Below, in pieces: positions 45,129 through 55,010 of a stretch of DNA of 64,000 nt (positions within the stretch are counted from its first letter, which is position 1; each line of letters starts with the position of its first letter). The stretch lies in NCBI RefSeq assembly GCF_900103645.1, contig NZ_FNHP01000001.1, forward strand, positions 558,001 through 622,000, read 5' to 3'. The translations under genes and the position numbers were made by a program. Below the pieces are notes generated by a model. It was not told where the DNA came from. It made no database searches and was given only the letters and a program-made list of their open reading frames with translations. The DNA is from Oryzisolibacter propanilivorax (GTDB lineage: Bacteria; Pseudomonadota; Gammaproteobacteria; Burkholderiales; Burkholderiaceae_C).

Positions 45129-46703
45129 ATGGCAGAGAAGAAGAAACTTGAGGAAGTATTCAAAACAGTCGGCTTGCCGCCTTACACTTACATTAAACCG
45201 CCGTACTATGGCGAAGTGCGCTCCGATATCGTTCAACCCGGAAAACATTTGCTGATTGAAGGGCCGTCGGGAATCGGCAAGACCTGTGTTGTTTTCAAGG
45301 TTTTTGAAGAGCTCAAGTTTCGGCGGAATCACGACTTCTTGTACATAAGTTGCCGCGACGGTGGCGCAGCGGAAACTATCGACGGATTTCTCGATGCTGC
45401 TGCCAACGGAGAACCAACGCGCGTGCCAGTCTTAGTGATTGATGATTTTCACCTGCTGCGCGCCGAACGCCGAGCACAGATTGGCTCGCAACTAAAGAGG
45501 CTTAGTGACAGAACGTTTGAGCATGCCGCCCCTCCGAAGGCAATCCTTATTGGTATCCCGACAACTGGCGTTTCACTGCTATCAGACGCCTATGACCTAG
45601 GGCCTCGGCTAGGGACATATGTACTCAGCCGTGTCTCCGACTCGGAAATTGACAAGCTAGTGAGCGAGGGGGAGAACGCGCTGCAAGTGCTATTCGAAGA
45701 CCGTGATGTCCTACTTTCTGAAAGTGCAGGCAATTTTTGGCTGGCCCAGTACATATGCAATAAGGTCTGTGCCGCGAAAGAGGTGTACGAAACGCAGGAC
45801 GACACCCGAATTCTTACTTTTGACATTCTCGGAATCCGGGCACGGCTCATGACTGAGCTATCGCAGCGCTACATGCCGGTCGCGAAGACAATAGCGAAGG
45901 GTAAAAAGTGGCGCCCTGGAGGAAACAAGCCATATCTCGAAATTCTCTTGGCCCTATGCAAGATTCCCGAGTCTGTGGTAACGTTCGATAAGCTCTTGTA
46001 TGTGCTTCCAGAGAAGCGGAAACCTGGAATTAAAGCAGTACGAGGTCGAATTGCAGAAGTCCTTGTAGATCCTGCAAAGCAGGTTGATATGAGAAAACAA
46101 ATTGCCTTTGACCCTGAATCAGGTTTTTCTATTGAGGATCCCTTGTTCCGTTATTTTCTTACCAACCTTGACGCTAAACGACTCTACCAAGAGTTAGGGG
46201 TGGAGAATGAAGCCGTGGAGCAGGCAAATCTGTACTCGTACGACATAGGCTTCTCGTTCGCAGGCGAAGTCCGTCGTCTTGTGGAGGTTGCGAATGCAGA
46301 ACTGAAAAAGGAAGATGTAGTCACCTTTTACGACTACGATCAACAGGCCGTGCTTCTCGCTCTTGATTTAGAAAACATTCTTGAGCGTGTATATGCTGAG
46401 TCTTGTCGATTCTATTTAGTCTTTCTTGATAAGCACTATCGTGAGAAGGTTTGGACTAAGTATGAGAAAGATGTAATGACACGCGCTGGTCGGAAAGACC
46501 ACATCATCCCTGTCGTTCTGGATGACGCTGGCGCTGACGGTGCCGTGGGCATCCCGAAGACTGTGGGCCGCATCGATCTTCGTGACATATGGGCTGAAGT
46601 GCAGCGCACTGGAACCATCGACCAAGATATTGTGAACGCGGTGAGAAATCGATGCGTCTTACCTTTACTTGAAAAGCTAGAAGCGACCGGACAAGTCATT
46701 TGA
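45129..46703 (+). CDS. P-loop NTPase-TIR fusion, probable anti-phage effector
   Basis: A 524-residue protein with two parts. The N-terminal P-loop NTPase (about 20-345) has Walker A GPSGIGKT (45-52) and Walker B VLVIDDFH (101-108), a sensor-like ILIGIPTTG, and a STAND-like helical stretch ending SIEDPLFRYFLTN. The C-terminal TIR domain (about 370-485) has YDIGFSFAGEVRR, VTFYDYDQQ, and the putative catalytic Glu424 in VYAESCRF before FLDKHYREKVWTKYE. TIR domains of this type cleave NAD+ on activation. Codon use and GC are clearly lower than neighbours, which indicates transfer. AGGAGT precedes the ATG. No partner gene is adjacent, so it is a single-gene system. Phage defence is inference from architecture. 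Confidence 0.82.
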   Translation: MAEKKKLEEVFKTVGLPPYTYIKPPYYGEVRSDIVQPGKHLLIEGPSGIGKTCVVFKVFEELKFRRNHDFLYISCRDGGAAETIDGFLDAAANGEPTRVPVLVIDDFHLLRAERRAQIGSQLKRLSDRTFEHAAPPKAILIGIPTTGVSLLSDAYDLGPRLGTYVLSRVSDSEIDKLVSEGENALQVLFEDRDVLLSESAGNFWLAQYICNKVCAAKEVYETQDDTRILTFDILGIRARLMTELSQRYMPVAKTIAKGKKWRPGGNKPYLEILLALCKIPESVVTFDKLLYVLPEKRKPGIKAVRGRIAEVLVDPAKQVDMRKQIAFDPESGFSIEDPLFRYFLTNLDAKRLYQELGVENEAVEQANLYSYDIGFSFAGEVRRLVEVANAELKKEDVVTFYDYDQQAVLLALDLENILERVYAESCRFYLVFLDKHYREKVWTKYEKDVMTRAGRKDHIIPVVLDDAGADGAVGIPKTVGRIDLRDIWAEVQRTGTIDQDIVNAVRNRCVLPLLEKLEATGQVI

Positions 46704-46719
46704 GGTCGGTTCGCCCGAC

Positions 46720-46790
46720 GCCTAGCCATTTCATCGAGGAGTGTCCAGCTGGCTGTGCCGTCTGAGCACTCATCATGTCAAGCGTTAGAC
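46720..46790 (+). repeat. Candidate integron attC-like site
   Basis: About 71 bases starting 16 bases past the TIR gene stop. The right core is a perfect GTTRRRY (GTTAGAC, 46784-46790) preceded by TCAAGC. The left core GCCTAGC (46720-46726) differs from RYYYAAC at one position. Between them is an imperfect hairpin with GAGTG / CACTC (46739-46743, 46767-46771) and CAG / CTG. Orientation relative to the gene is right for a cassette. No integrase or second site is in view. Confidence 0.4.
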
Positions 46791-46801
46791 AAGAGCCGGC
46801 A

Positions 46802-48664
46802 TCAAGCGTCGAACTGTAGCCGCGCCAACCGCGCATATACCCCGCCTCTTGCCACCAGCTCCGCGTGGCTTCCTTCTTCCACCATCCTCCCCTGCTCCAG
46901 CACCACGATCCGATCCGCGTGCTGCACCGTCGCCAGCCGGTGCGCGATGACCAGGGTGATACGGCTGCCCGCGCGCTGGGCCAGCGCGGCGTCCAGCGCC
47001 TGCTGCACGGCCCGCTCGCTGTGCGCGTCCAGCGCACTGGTGGCCTCGTCCAGCAGCAGCACCGGCGCATCCTTGAGCAGCGCCCGCGCGATGGCGATGC
47101 GCTGGCGCTGGCCGCCCGACAGGCGCACGCCGCGCTCGCCCAGGAAGGTGTCGTAGCCCTCGGGCAGCGCCTCAATGAAGTCGTGGGCGAAGGCGGCGCG
47201 TGCGGCGGCGATGACTTCCTCGCGGCTGGCGCCCGGCCGGGCGTAGCGGATGTTGTCCAGCGCGCTGCTGGAGAAGATCACCGCGTCCTGCGGCACGGTG
47301 GCGATGCAGCCGCGCAGCGCGTGCAGGCCCCACTGGCGGAGGTCGTGCCCGCCCAGCGCGATGCGCCCCGCGCCCACGTCGTAAAAGCGCTGCAGCAGCT
47401 GGAACACGGTGGACTTGCCCGCCCCGCTGGCGCCGACCAGCGCCACCGTCTCGCCGGGCGCCACGCGCAGGGTGAAGTCGCTCAACGCCGCGCGCTCCGG
47501 GCGCGAGGGGTAGTGGAACGTCACGCCCTCGAAGGCCAGCGCCAGCGGCGCATCTGACGCAGCGCCCGGCTGGCCCGTCGCGCCGCTGGCGCCTTCGGGC
47601 GAGCGGATGTCCGGCTCGGTCGCCAGCAGCTCCATCAGCCGCTCCATGGCACCCGCCGCGCGCAGCAGGTCGCCGTACACCTCGCCCAGCACGGCCACGG
47701 CGCCGGCCAGAAACAGCGCGTACACGACGGTCTGGCCCAGGCTGCCGGCGCTCATCTGCCCGGCCAGCACGGCCTCGGCGCCGCGATACAGGCCCCACAG
47801 CAGCAGCGCGGCGTTGGCGATGATGATGAAGGCCACCAACAGCGCCCGCGCGCCGCTGCGGCGCACGGCGGTGCGAAAGGCGGTCTCGGCTGCGCTGGCG
47901 AAGCGCGCGGCCTCGCGGCCCTCGGCGGTGAAGCCCTGCACCACGGGCACGGCGGCCAGTACCTCGGCGGCGATGGCGCTGGCGTCGGCCACCCGGTCCT
48001 GGCTGGCGCGCGACAGGCGCCGCACGCTGCGCCCGATCCACAGCGTGGGCAGCACGACGACCAGCACGGCGGCCAGTGCCACCAGCATGACCAGCGGGTT
48101 GGTCCACACCAGCATCACCAGCGCGCCCGCGCCCAGCACCGCGTTGCGCAGGCCCATCGAGAACGATGAGCCGATCACCGTCTGCACCAGGGTGGCGTCG
48201 GCCGTCAGGCGCGACAGTACCTCGCCGGTCTGCGTGGTTTCAAAAAACGCCGGGCTTTGCCGCAGCACCTGCGCGTACACGCGGCTGCGCAGGTCGGCGG
48301 TGACGCGCTCGCCCAGCCAGCTCATGGCGTAGTAGCGCCCGGCCGAGAACACGCCCACCGCCACCGCCACGCCGAACAGCAGCGCAAACTGGCGGCGCAG
48401 CGCGCCCGAATCGGCAGCGCCGCCGCTGCCGGGTAGGCCCTGGTCGATCAACTGGCGCAGTGCCATTGGGAAGGCCAGGGTGGCCAGCGCCGCCAGTACC
48501 AGCAGGGCCAGCGCGGCGGCGATGGGCCAACGGTAGGGGCGCAGGAAAGGCAGCAGCGCGCGCAAGGCACGCGGCTGGCCGCGCGCCCCAGGCTCGGCAG
48601 CGGCGTTGCCGGCGCCGTCAATGGGGATGGCGCCGCCTGCCGGGTGGGTTGACCGATGAGCCAT
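46802..48664 (-). CDS. ABC exporter, fused permease-ATPase (MsbA-like)
   Basis: A 620-residue half-transporter that works as a homodimer in the inner membrane. It has an N-terminal six-span ABC_membrane domain (about 35-320) and a C-terminal ATPase with Walker A GASGAGKST, the Q-loop, signature LSGGQRQR, Walker B VLLLDEATSALD and the switch His in IAHRL. Such exporters carry lipids, peptides or drugs; the substrate here cannot be told. The ATG at 48664 begins the conserved frame but has only a weak ribosome site. It converges on the TIR gene. Confidence 0.9.
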   Translation of the reverse strand: MAHRSTHPAGGAIPIDGAGNAAAEPGARGQPRALRALLPFLRPYRWPIAAALALLVLAALATLAFPMALRQLIDQGLPGSGGAADSGALRRQFALLFGVAVAVGVFSAGRYYAMSWLGERVTADLRSRVYAQVLRQSPAFFETTQTGEVLSRLTADATLVQTVIGSSFSMGLRNAVLGAGALVMLVWTNPLVMLVALAAVLVVVLPTLWIGRSVRRLSRASQDRVADASAIAAEVLAAVPVVQGFTAEGREAARFASAAETAFRTAVRRSGARALLVAFIIIANAALLLWGLYRGAEAVLAGQMSAGSLGQTVVYALFLAGAVAVLGEVYGDLLRAAGAMERLMELLATEPDIRSPEGASGATGQPGAASDAPLALAFEGVTFHYPSRPERAALSDFTLRVAPGETVALVGASGAGKSTVFQLLQRFYDVGAGRIALGGHDLRQWGLHALRGCIATVPQDAVIFSSSALDNIRYARPGASREEVIAAARAAFAHDFIEALPEGYDTFLGERGVRLSGGQRQRIAIARALLKDAPVLLLDEATSALDAHSERAVQQALDAALAQRAGSRITLVIAHRLATVQHADRIVVLEQGRMVEEGSHAELVARGGVYARLARLQFDA

Positions 48665-48716
48665 GCAGGTGCAGATCGATACAGGGGGAAAAGCAAACCC
48701 GCTCGCGCGGGCCCCG

Positions 48717-49826
48717 TCAATGCCTTGGCGGCTGCCGGTGCGCCAGAAAGAAGCGCAGCATCTCGGCGCTGGCGTCCACCCCGCCGGGCGCGGTGTAGCT
48801 GCCTGCGGCGCTGCCCCCCGACCAGGCGTGGCCCGCGCCCTGCAGTTGCCAGTATTCGACAGCGGCGGCACTGCTGCCCGCACCGTACACGGTGCGCGTG
48901 AAGCGCTGGCCGCCGGGCGCGCGGTCCGCCGTGGTTTGCCCCGGGCTGCTGCCGCGCGCCGCGCCCGCCACGGCCGCGCCGTTGGCAGGGTGCACAGTGG
49001 AGTCCGCGTCACCATGGAAGACGATGATCGGGCGCAGCGCCAGCCCGCTGGCCTGGCCTGCCGGCGCGCCGCTGCGCATGGCGGCCAGCGCCGATGGCAG
49101 GTCGGACGCCGCTCCTGTCGCCAGGCCCGAATGCACCCCCACCGCGGCGAACAGCTCCGGATAGGCCCGCCCCAGGATGTCCGCCATCGCCCCGCCCGCC
49201 GACAGGCCGGCGACATAGACGCGCGATGCATCCACGCCGTACTGGGCCATGACCTGGCGCGTCAGGCTGGCCAGCAACTCTGGCTCGCCGCGGCCGCGCT
49301 GCTGGTGCTGCGTCTTGAACCAGTTCCAGCACTTCTGGGCATTGGCGCGCTGGACTTGCTCGGGATAGAGCACCAGCACGCCCGCATCGCGCGCCAGGGC
49401 GTTCATACGCGTGCCGGCAGCGAAGTCATCGGCGTCCTGCGTGCAGCCATGCAGCATCAGGATCAGCGGGCGCGGCCCTGCATGCGCCGCCTGGGCAGGC
49501 GGCACATATAGCCGATAGGCCAGCTGGCGGCCCTGGTGGCTGTGACTGGCGCGCAGCCATTGTTCGGCGCCGGCAAAGTGACCAGGCGCGGAGGTGTCGG
49601 CCTGCGGATGGCCGGCGGGACGTGCAGCGTCATGGATTACGCGGGCTTCGGCATCGATAACCACGCCGGCGCCAGGGCGCTTCGGTGGCGGCGATGCGGC
49701 GGGGACGGGCGCTGTGCCGCCGTCGCCGCGCAGGGCGCGCTGGATCAATTGGGTGGCGGCCATCAGGTGGCCGCCCTGCGTCAGGCGCGTGGCCTCGCCC
49801 AGCATGTCTCGGAAGGGGTGGTTCAT
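48717..49826 (-). CDS. PHB depolymerase family esterase
   Basis: A 369-residue alpha/beta hydrolase of the PHB-depolymerase/feruloyl esterase group (TIGR01840). It has LILMLHGCTQDADDFAAGTRMNALA, the nucleophile Ser in VYVAGLSAGGAMAD, an Asp in IVFHGDADSTVHP and a C-terminal His in GAGHAWSGG. The N-terminal 90 residues carry a segment (MLGEATRLTQGGHLMAATQLIQRAL) common in PHB-linked esterases; there is no signal peptide, so it would be cytosolic. It follows the RHH regulator gene by 30 bases. Confidence 0.88.
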   Translation of the reverse strand: MNHPFRDMLGEATRLTQGGHLMAATQLIQRALRGDGGTAPVPAASPPPKRPGAGVVIDAEARVIHDAARPAGHPQADTSAPGHFAGAEQWLRASHSHQGRQLAYRLYVPPAQAAHAGPRPLILMLHGCTQDADDFAAGTRMNALARDAGVLVLYPEQVQRANAQKCWNWFKTQHQQRGRGEPELLASLTRQVMAQYGVDASRVYVAGLSAGGAMADILGRAYPELFAAVGVHSGLATGAASDLPSALAAMRSGAPAGQASGLALRPIIVFHGDADSTVHPANGAAVAGAARGSSPGQTTADRAPGGQRFTRTVYGAGSSAAAVEYWQLQGAGHAWSGGSAAGSYTAPGGVDASAEMLRFFLAHRQPPRH

Positions 49827-49856
49827 GGGTGATTTCTTCTTGCAGCGCACAAAGCG

Positions 49857-50270
49857 CTAGTGGATGCGCCCGGCCAGTGCGGCGCGGACCGCGGGGCTGG
49901 CGTGGAGCGCGCCCAGTACGGTGATGGATTCGATGGTGTCGGCGGCTAGCTGGGCTGGCACGTCCGGGGCGATGCTGGCCAGGCCCAGCACGCGGATCTG
50001 CAATGTCTCGCCTGCCGCCTGCACTTGGCTGAGGTCGGCCGCCGTGAAGTGCTGTAGTCCCAGCACCAGCATCTTGCGCGCCACGACCTGGCGCAGTGCG
50101 TCGCCGTGCGTGTTCAGGTGGTTGCGAATCGCCGTGCGGATGAAGTCGCTGCGGTTGGTGTAGAAGCCCTCTGCGACTAGCAGATCGATCTGACCCAAGT
50201 CGACGTAACCCAGGTTGATGGTGATTTTTTCGGTATCGCTGGCGCGGGGGGTGCTGGTGGTGGTTGCCAT
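49857..50270 (-). CDS. Ribbon-helix-helix (CopG-like) regulator
   Basis: A 137-residue protein with an RHH DNA-binding fold near residues 14-52: EKITINLGYVDLGQIDLLVAEGFYTNRSDFIRTAIRNHLN. The rest (a QVVARKMLVLGLQHF block and a C-terminal half about 80 residues long) is not a known toxin or antitoxin domain. It precedes the esterase gene in the same operon. A 9-bp inverted repeat directly upstream is a likely autoregulatory operator. Confidence 0.82.
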   Translation of the reverse strand: MATTTSTPRASDTEKITINLGYVDLGQIDLLVAEGFYTNRSDFIRTAIRNHLNTHGDALRQVVARKMLVLGLQHFTAADLSQVQAAGETLQIRVLGLASIAPDVPAQLAADTIESITVLGALHASPAVRAALAGRIH

Positions 50271-50314
50271 AAAACATCCTGTTGGATTCCAGATGGATGG
50301 TACACGGATGTTTT
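50271..50314. promoter_or_regulatory. 9-bp inverted repeat upstream of the RHH gene
   Basis: AAAACATCC (50271-50279) and GGATGTTTT (50306-50314) are perfect inverse copies 26 bases apart, starting at the base next to the start codon. Expected layout for an RHH autoregulator. Confidence 0.6.
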
Positions 50315-50440
50315 CAAGGACGTTTAGGAAACAGGACGTCCTTCAACCGCCAACGCCGGGCGAGGCTTCGAATGCGGGATCTCCATGGCTACCGCGACCG
50401 CCCTGGTGCGGAGCACGACGGTCGTGATTGCCGCTGACAC

Positions 50441-50570
50441 CCGCGTCGCCCGCGTCGCCCGCGTCGCCCGCGTCGCCCGCGTCGCCCGCGTCGCCCGCGT
50501 CGCCCGCGTCGCCCGCGTCGCCCGCGTCGCCCGCGTCGCCCGCGTCGCCCGCGTCGCCCGCGTCGCCCGC
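50441..50570. repeat. Minisatellite, 9-bp unit, about 14.4 copies
   Basis: Exact tandem copies of CCGCGTCGC (GCGGGCGAC on the other strand) cover 130 bases, ending two bases before the stop codon of the CoA-lyase remnant. No sequence variation between copies is seen. It has no spacers, so it is not a CRISPR array. On the minus strand one frame would read Gly-Asp-Ala repeats, but it is not attached to a start. Confidence 0.95.
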
Positions 50571-50572
50571 GG

Positions 50573-51073
50573 TCAGTTGCTGGCAGCGTCCAGCATCCGC
50601 TGCGCGCGCACCAAGTGCGGCCGGTCGATCATCTGCCCGTCCAGGTTGATGACGCCGGCTTGTGGGTCGTCCCGGAAGGCCTGGACGATTCGGCGCGCCC
50701 ATTCGGCCTGCGCGGCGCTCACGCCGAATGCGTCGTTGACCGGCTGCACGTGCGACGGATGGATGACGGCCTTGGCAGCGAAGCCGTCGCGCCGGCCTTC
50801 GCTGGTCTCCGCCTTCAGCCCGTCGATGTTGCCGACTTCGGTGTAGACCGCGTCGATGGGCAGCACCCCGGCAGCGCGCGCACTGAACAGGCACAGGTCG
50901 CGCGCCATCCGGTAGGGGCTGGTGTAGCGCCCCTGTTCACGATTCTCGTGGGCGCCGAGGTCCGCCGAAAGGTCCTCGCCGCCCCACAACATGCCCCACA
51001 GCCGGTCGCAACAGCCGCCATAGCTGCCCAGGCCCGCGATGGAGCGGGCGGTTTCGGTGACGATTGCCAGAAT
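50573..51073 (-). pseudogene. HpcH/HpaI (CitE-like) CoA ester lyase, 5' truncated
   Basis: The C-terminal about 165 residues of a CitE-like lyase, which cleaves acyl-CoA esters such as malyl- or citramalyl-CoA. Preserved parts are ILAIVTETARSIAGLGSYGG, LWGGEDLSADLGAHENRE, the substrate-site KAVIHPSHVQPVN, and a normal C-terminus RAQRMLDAASN. The family is about 270-300 residues, so the N-terminal part with the metal-binding region is missing. Homology stops at 51070-51073, where a TAA and a palindromic foreign segment begin. An internal ATG at 50992 could still start a 139-residue fragment. Confidence 0.8.
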
Positions 51074-51207
51074 TTATTGGGGTCAGATTCCAATTTCCCG
51101 GGCTGCCCGGACTGACCCGTCTGAATTTGGGCGAGGTGAAATGGCCAGCCTCCCATATTTCGGCACTTTTCCCCGTTATCGTGTTTCATCCCGTATGTGA
51201 TGGAAAA
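51071..51207. other. Palindromic mobile-element scar
   Basis: The segment begins exactly where the CoA-lyase homology ends. It has nested palindromes: GGGTCAG / CTGACCC (51080-51086, 51112-51118) around CCGGGC-T-GCCCGG (51098-51110), within AATTTATTGGGGTCAGATTC. Such GGGGTCAG..AATTT sequences resemble REP/RAYT-type elements. No transposase gene is present. The remaining about 90 bases to the next gene show nothing recognisable. Confidence 0.55.
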
Positions 51208-51618
51208 TCAACCACTTGCGTGATTTCGCGAGGCCCTGATCCGCTCCCACTGCACCACCGCATGCCGCGTCAGCGCCGTCACCCAACACGGCTCGGCGGG
51301 CACGAACGCGATGCCGAGTGCCGGGCTGACCAGGAACCCGGCGCGCTCGAACAACAGCGCATCGCGCTCGCGCACAAATCCGGCCAAGGCGCGAAACGGC
51401 ACCGCCAACGTGTCCAGGTGCAGCACCTCGGCCCACACGGTCACTTCTTCCAGCCGCCCGCAGTCCTGAAAGCGGAACACCACGTCGCCATAGTCCAGCG
51501 CCGTCAGGCCGACCTCGTTGCGCGCCTGGCTGCGCGGCGGGCCGCGCTGGCGCAGCAGGTCTTCGCGCGTAGTGGAAAACGGCATGCCGTCCATGCAGTC
51601 ATACGGTTGCAGGTGCAT
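51208..51618 (-). CDS. Hypothetical protein
   Basis: A 136-residue protein with no family I can name. The body looks like a real protein: [38 protein letters not shown] followed by [18 protein letters not shown] and a Trp-rich end. No signal peptide or membrane span. Its 3' end lies beside the mobile scar, so the last about 15 residues ([13 protein letters not shown]) may be changed. It diverges from trpB. Confidence 0.6.
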   Translation of the reverse strand: MHLQPYDCMDGMPFSTTREDLLRQRGPPRSQARNEVGLTALDYGDVVFRFQDCGRLEEVTVWAEVLHLDTLAVPFRALAGFVRERDALLFERAGFLVSPALGIAFVPAEPCWVTALTRHAVVQWERIRASRNHASG

Positions 51619-51742
51619 GCGGCCGATTGTGCGAAGGCGCTGGCACGCCCGCTGTGGGACGGCGGCACCACGGGTGACAATGGCCGGCGGTGGTGCGTGC
51701 CGCCACCGCCTTCCCCTCCCATTTTCACTTCAGCGCATCGAC

Positions 51743-52951
<1,209 letters not shown>

Positions 52952-53085
52952 GCCTTTCAGGCCTCTCGCCCTGATGGAGCAAGCGCCGGCAGCTATAGTT
53001 TTGTGATGCCCCAACGGGCACTGGGCGTTGGCTGCTCTGCCATGATGGGCGCCTGCCCTCCCTGAGTTTAGAAAGGACAACTCCC

Positions 53086-53424
53086 ATGGCCCTGCCCCCG
53101 AACAAGCAACGCAGCCGCCGCCTGCGCAAGAAACTACGCGTCGGTGAATTCCAGGAGTTCGGCTTCGAGTACGAGCTGAAAGTCAAGCGCGAGCTGTCCG
53201 AGGACGAGCAGACCGCGTTGATGGACCGCATGGTCGACGAGCTGCTGGTGCCGCGCAACCTGGCCGCCGCCGGCTGGGTGCGCGAAGGCTTCGTCACCGG
53301 CTATCTGCGCGGCTCGGCCACCGAGGACGACCGCCAGGCAGCCCAGGATTGGCTGTCCGCCCAGCCCGAAGTGGCCGAGGCCACGGTCAGCGAGCTCAAG
53401 GATGCCTGGTACGTCGAGGACTGA
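53086..53424 (+). CDS. YggL family protein (DUF469)
   Basis: A 112-residue protein that starts with a basic segment ([24 protein letters not shown]) and goes on with the DUF469 pattern [19 protein letters not shown] and LKDAWYVED. The E. coli homologue YggL is a ribosome-associated assembly factor for the 50S subunit. GGA-type ribosome site 10 bases before the ATG. Followed by aat. Confidence 0.9.
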   Translation: MALPPNKQRSRRLRKKLRVGEFQEFGFEYELKVKRELSEDEQTALMDRMVDELLVPRNLAAAGWVREGFVTGYLRGSATEDDRQAAQDWLSAQPEVAEATVSELKDAWYVED

Positions 53425-53457
53425 GCCCGCGCGGCGCGCCCCGGGCCGTGCGCGCCC

Positions 53458-54213
53458 ATGACGACGCTGCCCCTGCCCTGGCTGGGCACGCACGACCCGC
53501 TGCCCCCGCCCCAGCACGCATGGGGCGACGACTCGCCCGCGCCGGGCCTGCTGGCGGCCGGCGGCGCGCTGGACGTGGCGCATCTGAAGGCGGCCTATGC
53601 CCAGGGCACCTTCCCTTGGTTCAGCGATGGCCAGCCCATCCTGTGGTGGTGCCCGGAGCCGCGCATGGTGCTGCCGGTGGCCGAGTTCCGCCTGCACCGC
53701 TCGCTGAAGAAAGCCCTGCAGCGCTTCCGCGCCACGCCCGGCTGCGAGGTGCGCGTGGACCACGATTTTTCCGCCGTCATCCGCGCCTGCGCCGGCGTGC
53801 CACGCGCCGGCCAGTCGGGCACCTGGATCGTGCCGGAGATGGTGGCCGCCTACGAGGCGCTGCACGCCGCCGGCCATGCGCACAGCGTCGAGACCTGGGT
53901 GGAAGGGCGCCTCGCGGGCGGGCTGTACTGCGTGGCGCTGGGCCGCGCGGTGTTCGGCGAATCCATGTTCGCGCACGCCACCGATGCGTCGAAAGTCGCC
54001 CTCGCGGCGCTGGTGTGCATTGCCCGCCGCGCGGGCGTGCAGCTGATCGACTGCCAGCAGAACACGCGACACCTGGCCTCGCTGGGCGCGCGCGAGGTGC
54101 CGCGCGCGCAGTTCCTGGCGCAGGTGGCGCGCGCCAGCGCGCTGTCCGACTTCGCCTGGGACTGGCGCTGCCTATACTGGGACGAACTCCTGACCCCGCC
54201 TGCTGCCGCGTGA
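53458..54213 (+). CDS. aat: Leucyl/phenylalanyl-tRNA--protein transferase
   Basis: Adds Leu or Phe to proteins with N-terminal Lys or Arg, making them N-degron substrates for ClpAPS. The 251 residues have [52 protein letters not shown] and [32 protein letters not shown] with [14 protein letters not shown]. It is coupled to bpt by a 4-base overlap (GTGA), so the two N-degron transferases form one operon. Confidence 0.95.
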   Translation: MTTLPLPWLGTHDPLPPPQHAWGDDSPAPGLLAAGGALDVAHLKAAYAQGTFPWFSDGQPILWWCPEPRMVLPVAEFRLHRSLKKALQRFRATPGCEVRVDHDFSAVIRACAGVPRAGQSGTWIVPEMVAAYEALHAAGHAHSVETWVEGRLAGGLYCVALGRAVFGESMFAHATDASKVALAALVCIARRAGVQLIDCQQNTRHLASLGAREVPRAQFLAQVARASALSDFAWDWRCLYWDELLTPPAAA

Positions 54214-54950
54214 CGCAACTCAACGACCTTCCGCTGCAAAGCCTGCAGTTCTACGCCACGGCGCCATACGCCTGCAGCTACCTGCCCGGCGCCCAAGCCC
54301 GTTCGCAGGTGGCCACGCCCAGCCACCTGATACAGGGTGCGGTGTATTCGGAGCTGGTGGCGCAGGGTTTTCGGCGCAGCGGCATGTTCACCTACCGCCC
54401 GCACTGCGACGGCTGCCAGGCCTGCGTGCCGCTGCGCGTGCTGGCGGCCGAGTTCCGCCCCGACCGCAGCCAGCGCCGCGCCGAGAAACGCCACGCCCAG
54501 CTACAGGCGCGCGTGCTGCGCCTGTGCTATGTGCCCGAGCACTACCAGCTGTACCTGCGCTACCAGATGGCGCGGCATGCCGGCGGCGGCATGGACCACG
54601 ACAGCATCGACCAGTACACGCAGTTCCTGCTGCAAAGCCGGGTGAACTCGCGTTTGGTCGAGTTCCGCGAGCCGCCCGAGGGCGGCCAGCCGGGCCGGCT
54701 GAAGATGGTCAGCATCCTGGACGTCCTGGACGACGGGCTGTCGGCCGTCTACACCTTCTACGAACCCGAGGCGCAGGCCAGCTACGGCACCTACAACGTG
54801 CTGTGGCAGATCCAGCAGGCGCGCACGCTGGGCCTGCCGCACGTGTACCTGGGCTATTGGATCGAGCAAAGCGCCAAGATGGCCTACAAGGCGCGCTTTC
54901 TGCCGCACCAGCGGCGCGTCGCCGGGCAGTGGCGGCGATTTGAAGCCTGA
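54210..54950 (+). CDS. bpt: Aspartate/glutamate leucyltransferase (Bpt)
   Basis: Transfers Leu to N-terminal Asp or Glu in the bacterial N-degron pathway. The 246 residues have the ATE_N motif [32 protein letters not shown] with conserved Cys residues, and the ATE_C motif [24 protein letters not shown]...[20 protein letters not shown]. The GTG at 54210 overlaps the aat stop. Eukaryotic ATE1 uses Arg, but this bacterial clade uses Leu. Confidence 0.94.
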   Translation: MTQLNDLPLQSLQFYATAPYACSYLPGAQARSQVATPSHLIQGAVYSELVAQGFRRSGMFTYRPHCDGCQACVPLRVLAAEFRPDRSQRRAEKRHAQLQARVLRLCYVPEHYQLYLRYQMARHAGGGMDHDSIDQYTQFLLQSRVNSRLVEFREPPEGGQPGRLKMVSILDVLDDGLSAVYTFYEPEAQASYGTYNVLWQIQQARTLGLPHVYLGYWIEQSAKMAYKARFLPHQRRVAGQWRRFEA

Positions 54951-54957
54951 TCGGCCT

Positions 54958-55001
54958 GCGGCCCTTTATCCATATCGGCCTTCAGCTATTTATTCGATAG
55001 C
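54958..55001. repeat. Two-hairpin dispersed repeat
   Basis: GGCCCTTTATCCATATCGGCC followed by GCTAT / ATAGC (54985-54989, 54997-55001), between bpt and the pirin gene. Confidence 0.65.
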
Positions 55002-55010
55002 AAGCGCGCT

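Noticed and set aside
45055-45255. A 66-codon frame overlapping the start of the TIR gene
   Set aside because: Out of frame with a well-supported gene that has a strong ribosome site; no recognisable content.
46802-49231. An 809-codon frame extending the ABC exporter upstream
   Set aside because: The first about 190 codons overlap the esterase gene in another frame and lack ABC features; the family-like start is at 48664.
50441-50570. Possible CRISPR array in the 9-bp repeat tract
   Set aside because: Units are only 9 bases, directly adjacent and without spacers; no cas genes nearby.
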